Assembly: GCF_000485595.1 (NCBI RefSeq)
Contig: NW_014577262.1
Location: 81,191-115,976, forward strand
DNA from: Priapulus caudatus
Lineage: Eukaryota; Priapulida; Priapulimorpha; Priapulimorphida; Priapulidae
Reading direction: 5' to 3'
Length of the DNA stretch: 34,786 nt
A program made the position numbers and the translations under genes. Each line of letters opens with the position of its first letter. Positions within the stretch are counted from its first letter, which is position 1. The notes under the pieces were generated by a model. The model searched no databases. It had not been told where the DNA came from and saw only the letters and a list, made by a program, of their open reading frames with translations. Shown piece by piece: positions 32,880 to 34,786 of this stretch.

Positions 32880-33887
32880 ATGACATGTTGTTGCAATAGT
32901 AATCCTGCTCAGTACGAGAGGAACCGCAGGTTCAGACATTTGGTACATGTGCTTGATCGAAAAGTCAGTGGTGCGAAGCTACCATCTGGGGGATTATGAC
33001 TGAACGCCTCTAAGTCAGAATCCCGCCTAGAAATGTGACGATACCGTTATGTGCCACTTGCCTTGGGAGGCAGTAATATGCGGAGATTCGCTCTTCGGTG
33101 GAAAAGCCACAGTACACGGACGTTGCTGTCGGCGCAGAACGCGTGCGCAGGCAGTCACAGAGTCGATACGATATCCAACCCATGCAAGGTATTGGTGCCA
33201 AATCCTTCGTAGACGACCTAGGTGCCAGTCGTGGTGTCGTATCTAGTAGAGCAGCCACCACACTGCGATCTATTGAGACTAAGCCTTTCACTGGAAGATT
33301 GCTCAACTTAACTATACATATTACAGATTCTATATCTACGATACTACAGAGCAGTCTTCAAAATTTGATCCGAGTGAAGTGAAATGCGCCAACACTTTGC
33401 TTCTACTGTTTGATATCGGTAGTATATTCTTTTGAAGAAGCTCAGGTTGTTTTTAGGACTAGTGACTCTAGTGTCTTGTCTATGTGCACATTTTACGAAA
33501 AGTTGGACGACATGCATCAACTTTGCATGTCTTTTCAGTTTCCTTTTAAAGTGTAGCCAGATTTTATAGATCTACATGTACTGTAGCCCGACCAGGCTGT
33601 GCGACGGATTGTCTATACTGGCGGATTGTCTATACTGTATTGTGCGACGGGTATTCTAACCCTAGCAATACCGTTTCTTGGAGCTACATGTACTGCTGAT
33701 GTAACGTACATTGCATTTGTGCATATATGTTCTTTGTATACTTACCGTGCATGCACTAGTTTAGATTCCAGTGTTGTTTTTTCACCTCGCAACTTGTTTA
33801 TCAAGTTATTCGCATCCAGCAACTGTTCCTGTACACTCTGCAACCTTTTCCAACAGCCATCCTGGTATTGTATCGTGCTGACGAACT
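23435..33887 (-). CDS. RACGAP1: RACGAP1 / MgcRacGAP (centralspindlin Rho-family GAP), 5'-partial, 16 exons
   Basis: Sixteen exons join in one open frame of 650 residues ending in TAG; human RACGAP1 has 632. All junctions keep phase. Order of parts: N-terminal coiled coil (1-110), low-complexity Ser/charged linker (111-295), C1 zinc finger (about 302-352, starting HDFCSKTV), RhoGAP domain (about 366-545) with arginine-finger motif GIYRIPG and FLRDLREPL, then a tail ending FFASPQL, which matches the conserved end of the human protein. The family binds the kinesin-6 MKLP1 through the coiled coil to form centralspindlin and regulates Rho GTPases at the cell equator in cytokinesis. The human protein has about 30 residues before the first exon seen here, and no convincing exon for them was found, so the start codon is missing. 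One intron is filled with mobile elements. The next gene downstream on the same strand is the PIM kinase. Confidence 0.94.
23701..23830 (-). CDS. RACGAP1: RACGAP1 exon: C-terminal tail
   Basis: It encodes a Ser/Thr-rich tail beginning [15 protein letters not shown] and ending IGKSQR. The acceptor has a strong pyrimidine tract (TTTCTCTTTTGGCAG|TC) and the donor is AGAG|GTATAA. Phase 1 in and 2 out fit both neighbours. Confidence 0.85.
24352..24499 (-). CDS. RACGAP1: RACGAP1 exon: end of RhoGAP domain and start of the tail
   Basis: It begins [15 protein letters not shown] (human VVERLLSLPLEYW) and continues into a Pro/Thr-rich tail with ISPRTPDT (human STPQTPD). The acceptor is TGCCCAG|GTTG. 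The frame runs on to a stop 18 bases past the donor, but GCCAG|GTGTGA keeps phase 1 with the next exon, and the conserved tail follows there. Confidence 0.88.
24540..24835 (+). repeat. (CGCA)n/(CACA)n compound microsatellite
   Basis: ACACATGCA-type degenerate sequence leads into about 15 CGCA units at 24711-24768 and then decays again. It lies in a RACGAP1 intron. Confidence 0.9.
24911..25043 (-). CDS. RACGAP1: RACGAP1 exon: RhoGAP domain, [10 protein letters not shown]
   Basis: It encodes [16 protein letters not shown], matching MDVANLAKVFGPTIV in human, the third conserved box of RhoGAP domains, then a helix with MLMESRLQS. The acceptor is ATTTTAG|TG and the donor GGCT|GTAAGT, phase 0. Confidence 0.93.
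25451..25674. mobile_element. 224-bp nested palindromic MITE, AAGGCCGCCGCACACC ends
   Basis: Two inverted units of about 71 bp (25451-25523 and 25604-25674) each begin and end with AAGGCCG/GGTGTGCG-type sequence and contain repeats of GATGAAGC. The 80-bp centre holds a further palindrome, AAATCAAACATGTTTGATTT. It lies in a RACGAP1 intron, 36 bp from an exon donor. Confidence 0.82.
25710..25797 (-). CDS. RACGAP1: RACGAP1 exon: RhoGAP domain
   Basis: It encodes [20 protein letters not shown], matching LPQANRDTLAFLMIHLQ in human. The acceptor is AGAGAAAG|AT and the donor AAAA|GTAAGT, phase 2. A palindromic MITE lies just outside its donor, at 25451-25674. Confidence 0.93.
26053..26164 (-). CDS. 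RACGAP1: RACGAP1 exon: RhoGAP domain, FLRDLREPL
   Basis: It encodes [20 protein letters not shown] then EPLITYHLW, matching [22 protein letters not shown] in human. This is the second conserved box of RhoGAP domains. The acceptor is GTGTAG|GCAA and the donor GCTG|GTAAGC, phase 1. Confidence 0.93.
26357..26420 (-). CDS. RACGAP1: RACGAP1 exon: RhoGAP domain
   Basis: A short exon encoding [20 protein letters not shown], which matches the human RTVKELKEKFLRVKTVPLL segment. The acceptor is TTGTTTCAG|G and the donor TTTG|GTATAT, with phase 2 in and 0 out. Confidence 0.9.
26668..26786 (-). CDS. RACGAP1: RACGAP1 exon: start of RhoGAP domain with arginine finger
   Basis: It encodes [19 protein letters not shown] and GIYRIPG. 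The arginine in GIYRIPG is the catalytic arginine finger (human GLYRISG). The acceptor is ATGCAG|GGGG and the donor CCGG|GTGAGT, phase 2. Confidence 0.94.
27107..27204 (-). CDS. RACGAP1: RACGAP1 exon: second part of the C1 zinc finger
   Basis: It completes the zinc finger with [20 protein letters not shown], matching [20 protein letters not shown] in human, so all C1 zinc ligands (H, C4, H, C2 pattern) are kept. The acceptor is TTGTGAAG|AT and the donor CCAAG|GTATAT, phase 0. Confidence 0.92.
27694..27827 (-). CDS. RACGAP1: RACGAP1 exon: first part of the C1 zinc finger
   Basis: It encodes [32 protein letters not shown]. The human match is HDFVSKTVIKPESC, CVPC, KRIKFGKLSLKC. The histidine and first three cysteines of the C1 zinc site are present. 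The acceptor is CACTTGCAG|G and the donor AGAG|GTTGTA, phase 1. Confidence 0.93.
28132..28249 (-). CDS. RACGAP1: RACGAP1 exon: acidic linker before the C1 domain
   Basis: It starts [15 protein letters not shown] and then becomes Ser/Asn-rich. The acceptor is ATCATTGCAG|AT and the donor is a consensus GGT|GTAAGT. Phase 1 in and 2 out fit both neighbours. Only this frame of the three is open across the exon and consistent at both ends. Confidence 0.78.
28842..29016 (-). CDS. RACGAP1: RACGAP1 exon: linker with SDVSDVT motif
   Basis: It encodes a charged segment containing [20 protein letters not shown] and then [14 protein letters not shown], which resembles the SILSDISFDKTDES and RRSTSRQ segments of human RACGAP1. 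The acceptor is TTTCCAG|GATG. The donor TCAC|GTCAGT at 28842 keeps phase 1 with the next exon; GTACGA four bases on would break the frame. Confidence 0.82.
29150..29256 (+). repeat. Degenerate (ATC)n/(CAT)n tract
   Basis: Imperfect CATCAT, TATCAT and CACCAT units within a RACGAP1 intron. Confidence 0.7.
29479..29716 (-). CDS. RACGAP1: RACGAP1 exon: linker, Ser/Thr-rich
   Basis: Seventy-nine codons of Ser/Thr-rich, low-similarity sequence ending in a basic patch (SKRRRGE). The acceptor is CTGCAATTGCAG|CC and the donor GAGAG|GTGAGC, with phase 2 in and 0 out. It belongs to the gene by phase, position and open frame; human RACGAP1 is also poorly conserved here. Confidence 0.75.
30102..30232 (-). 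CDS. RACGAP1: RACGAP1 exon: end of the coiled coil
   Basis: It encodes [13 protein letters not shown] (human: ERQIQLIREML) followed by a polar stretch with LTLLDRRPL, which resembles the LAFLNRGQP segment. The acceptor is GCTTCAG|GAAG. The donor, AGGAA|GTACGA, is weak but is the only GT that keeps phase 2 with the next exon. Confidence 0.82.
30617..30671 (+). repeat. (AT)n microsatellite
   Basis: A near-pure TA tract with one AAA interruption, in a RACGAP1 intron. Confidence 0.9.
30764..30824 (-). CDS. RACGAP1: RACGAP1 exon: coiled coil
   Basis: The exon encodes [20 protein letters not shown], which aligns without gaps to [20 protein letters not shown] of the human protein when joined directly to the preceding VHAR exon. 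The acceptor is CTTTCCAG|GTGG and the donor ATTG|GTATG. Phases are 2 in and 0 out. Confidence 0.9.
30825..31533. other. RACGAP1 intron sequence left of the TIR elements
   Basis: This intron segment is ordinary AT-rich DNA with no recognised repeat family or exon. A short open stretch at 31494-31533 ends in a donor-like site but has no acceptor; it is discussed among the rejected items. Confidence 0.5.
31534..31699. mobile_element. 166-bp MITE with 47-bp terminal inverted repeats
   Basis: Inverted repeats of 47 bp (31534-31580 and 31653-31699, one mismatch) bound 72 bp of unique sequence without coding capacity. Each repeat starts GTAGTATCGTAG and ends GTTAAGTTGAGC. It sits 6 bp from a larger element with the same ends, inside a RACGAP1 intron. 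No convincing target-site duplication is visible; at most AT on both sides. Confidence 0.85.
31752..32180 (+). pseudogene. Ty3/gypsy-like integrase C-terminal fragment
   Basis: An open frame ends in TGA at 32178-32180. Its parts resemble the C-terminal region of Ty3/gypsy (Mag-type) integrases: a helix with [11 protein letters not shown], then [21 protein letters not shown] and [11 protein letters not shown], then an Asp/Pro-rich tail ending [10 protein letters not shown], a common gypsy polyprotein ending. The catalytic DDE core, reverse transcriptase and gag are absent. The fragment begins exactly at the inner edge of the TIR, and the first ATG inside it (31791) is probably not meaningful. 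No stop or frameshift is visible in the part kept. Confidence 0.82.
32410..33299 (+). rRNA. 28S rRNA 3'-terminal fragment (decayed copy in a transposon)
   Basis: About 890 nt match the 3' part of eukaryotic 28S rRNA. Recognised blocks: GAGTTTGACTGGGGCGGTAC, GGTGTCCTAAGGCGAGCTCA, TTTTCAGTACGAATACAGAC, the sarcin-ricin loop AGTACGAGAGGAACC, and GGATTATGACTGAACGCC. It stops at about the mature 28S 3' end. The rest of 28S, and 5.8S and 18S, are absent. Changes hit near-invariant sites: CACAGGGATAAC reads CACAGGAGATAAC, CTTGTGGCGGCCAAG is shortened, and CTTCGATGTCGGCTC lacks two bases. It is therefore a displaced, non-functional copy and not part of an rDNA repeat. The left boundary is approximate. 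Confidence 0.92.
33746..33887 (-). CDS. RACGAP1: RACGAP1 exon: N-terminal coiled coil
   Basis: It encodes [20 protein letters not shown] and a coiled-coil heptad run ending ESKLVHAR, which aligns with the KLKHAR segment of human RACGAP1. The donor is CACG|GTAAGT, phase 2. The acceptor is most likely CACTGTAG|AG at 33887; GTAGAG|TTC two bases on is an alternative that changes the phase. This is the first exon I can identify. Confidence 0.82.
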
Positions 33888-34218
33888 CTACAGTGAAGTC
33901 AACGCAAATGATTAGTAGCAATCACACGGCGCTGTATTCGAAGCATATGGTTCACACATTTTCTGAAGGTAGACAAGTCTAGATGTAAGTGTGATAGTAA
34001 TAGATGAGTACCAGTTACAGTCTAGTATTATTGAACAATGGTACACATGGGAACTGCATCCGGCCGCTCTGCAGCACCATGATGCAGCCACCAGATACAA
34101 TAATGCTAGTGTAACCGGATAGTGATGCTGAGAGGGTTTATGTCCCCTAGGGTACTGCCGGAATGTACCCTGGGTACGGTCCGGTATACCGGAACGTACC
34201 CTGGTACCAGAGCATATA

Positions 34219-34294
34219 GATACAATAATGTAACCCAAACCTAAGAGGATAGGACGTACCCTATCCTCTTGGGTTTGGGTTACATTATTGTATC
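34219..34294. mobile_element. 76-bp foldback MITE, GATACAATAATG ends, TA duplication
   Basis: Near-perfect arms starting GATACAATAATGTAACCC and containing AAGAGGATAGG fold back on each other; TA flanks both sides. It is inserted next to the AGAGCATATA palindrome. Confidence 0.82.
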
Positions 34295-34296
34295 TA

Positions 34297-34331
34297 CAGA
34301 GCATATAAATCAACGTGATTTATATGCTCTG
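34297..34331. repeat. 35-bp near-perfect palindrome, CAGAGCATATAAATCA arms
   Basis: Sixteen-base arms surround the three bases ACG. It lies directly right of another hairpin element, and AGAGCATATA also occurs just left of that element. It shares AGAGCATATAAA with the hairpin at 17332. Confidence 0.8.
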
Positions 34332-34548
34332 CTGGCATAAATACGAAATACGGCATGGACTAAATACGAAATCTAGGATTCTAGGACCTATTTACTACCA
34401 AATTCTATTACTATAGGCCTACTCTCTTTCACCTATTATTTCCGACAGTTTCCTGTAAATTCCGTCCAAATCCGATTCCTACGTCCAACCATACGCTGCA
34501 CGCACCATTGCTTTCGCGGCGCGACTAGCTGTTGCACGCTTACACTTA

Positions 34549-34585
34549 GATACAATAATGTAACCCAAACCCAAGAGGATAGGAC
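34549..34585. mobile_element. Solo arm of the GATACAATAATG family
   Basis: A single arm, from GATACAATAATGTAACCC to AAGAGGATAGGA, is preceded by TA and is nearly identical to the left arm of the copy at 34219. The second arm is absent. Confidence 0.7.
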
Positions 34586-34599
34586 CAGATAATCAACCG

Positions 34600-34660
34600 C
34601 CGCGTGTACGTGCGTGTACGTGCCTGTACCCGCGTGTACGTGCGTGTACCGCAGTGCAAC
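34600..34660 (+). repeat. Tandem CGCGTGTACGTG-type repeat
   Basis: The unit CGCGTGTACGTGCGTGTAC occurs twice with a CCTGTAC spacer and decays on the right. Confidence 0.65.
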
Positions 34661-34682
34661 CGCGCTGCACCCGCAAGTTAAT

Positions 34683-34715
34683 ATCACGTGACTTGCTTGA
34701 CCTGCTGCTATTGGT
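34683..34715 (-). promoter_or_regulatory. CCAAT box and CACGTG E-box, possible RACGAP1 promoter
   Basis: Read on the minus strand, CCAAT (about 34708-34712) precedes GTCACGTGAT (around 34690). The position would suit a RACGAP1 promoter, but the first exon was not found, so the link is speculative. Confidence 0.22.
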
Positions 34716-34786
34716 CGGTTACATAGAGCCGCTCAATCGGAAAACCCATTCGACTCTTCCCGTCATGCCTAGAAAACAGAGGCGTG

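Larger units (their letters stand above)
31706..33347. mobile_element. Composite element: shared 47-bp TIRs around a gypsy integrase tail and a 28S rRNA fragment
   Basis: Perfect inverted repeats of 47 bp (31706-31752 and 33301-33347) are identical to the left repeat of the neighbouring MITE. Between them, on the plus strand, lie a retroelement integrase C-terminus that enters directly from the repeat, about 230 nt of unassigned sequence, and a 28S rRNA 3' fragment that ends just before the right repeat. There is no transposase gene, so the element is non-autonomous. The identical repeats suggest recent movement. No target-site duplication was found around either this unit or the pair. Confidence 0.8.

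Noticed and set aside
32410-33299. Part of a functional rDNA unit
   Set aside because: Only the last quarter of 28S is present, it is bounded by transposon repeats, and it carries changes at near-invariant sites.
33912-34313. 133-codon minus-strand frame as the RACGAP1 N-terminus
   Set aside because: It runs through the GATACAATAATG hairpin element and bears no similarity to the start of RACGAP1.

Overview
The window is nuclear DNA from an animal. It holds two split protein genes with GT-AG introns, both on the minus strand, set among simple-sequence arrays and inverted-repeat transposons. Both families point to a metazoan: PIM-type Ser/Thr kinases, and MgcRacGAP/RACGAP1 with a coiled coil, a C1 zinc finger, a RhoGAP domain and a conserved FFASP tail. 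Introns of about 0.1-4.7 kb and many short non-autonomous DNA transposons suggest an invertebrate. I cannot name the phylum or species from sequence alone.

Layout. 1-8.5 kb: no recognisable gene; microsatellites (GA, AT, TATACA, TG/CG, CT, ACGN), a CpG-rich block near 2.7-3.8 kb and two small hairpin elements. 8.6-19.4 kb: a PIM-family kinase gene read leftward, five coding exons, 323 codons, with a probable long 3' UTR down to a poly(A) signal near 8580. Its largest intron holds an 807-bp foldback element. 19.4-23.4 kb: upstream region with a cluster of CRE-like sites next to the kinase gene, then at least five inverted-repeat elements, one nested in another. 23.4-33.9 kb: the RACGAP1 gene read leftward, 16 coding exons giving 650 residues; the extreme N-terminus was not found. 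33.9-34.8 kb: hairpin elements, a GTAC-rich tandem repeat and possible promoter motifs.

The most unusual object lies in the first visible RACGAP1 intron. Two adjacent elements (31534-31699 and 31706-33347) share the same 47-bp terminal inverted repeats; three of the four copies are identical. The larger one carries an open integrase C-terminus from a Ty3/gypsy-like element followed by about 890 nt of 28S rRNA that stops close to the mature 28S 3' end, immediately before the closing repeat. It looks like a DNA element that captured a retroelement/rRNA chimera.

In other animals the RACGAP1 protein works with a kinesin-6 as centralspindlin in cytokinesis, and PIM kinases are constitutively active survival and growth kinases. 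Nothing here shows that the two genes act together; they are simply neighbours in tandem.
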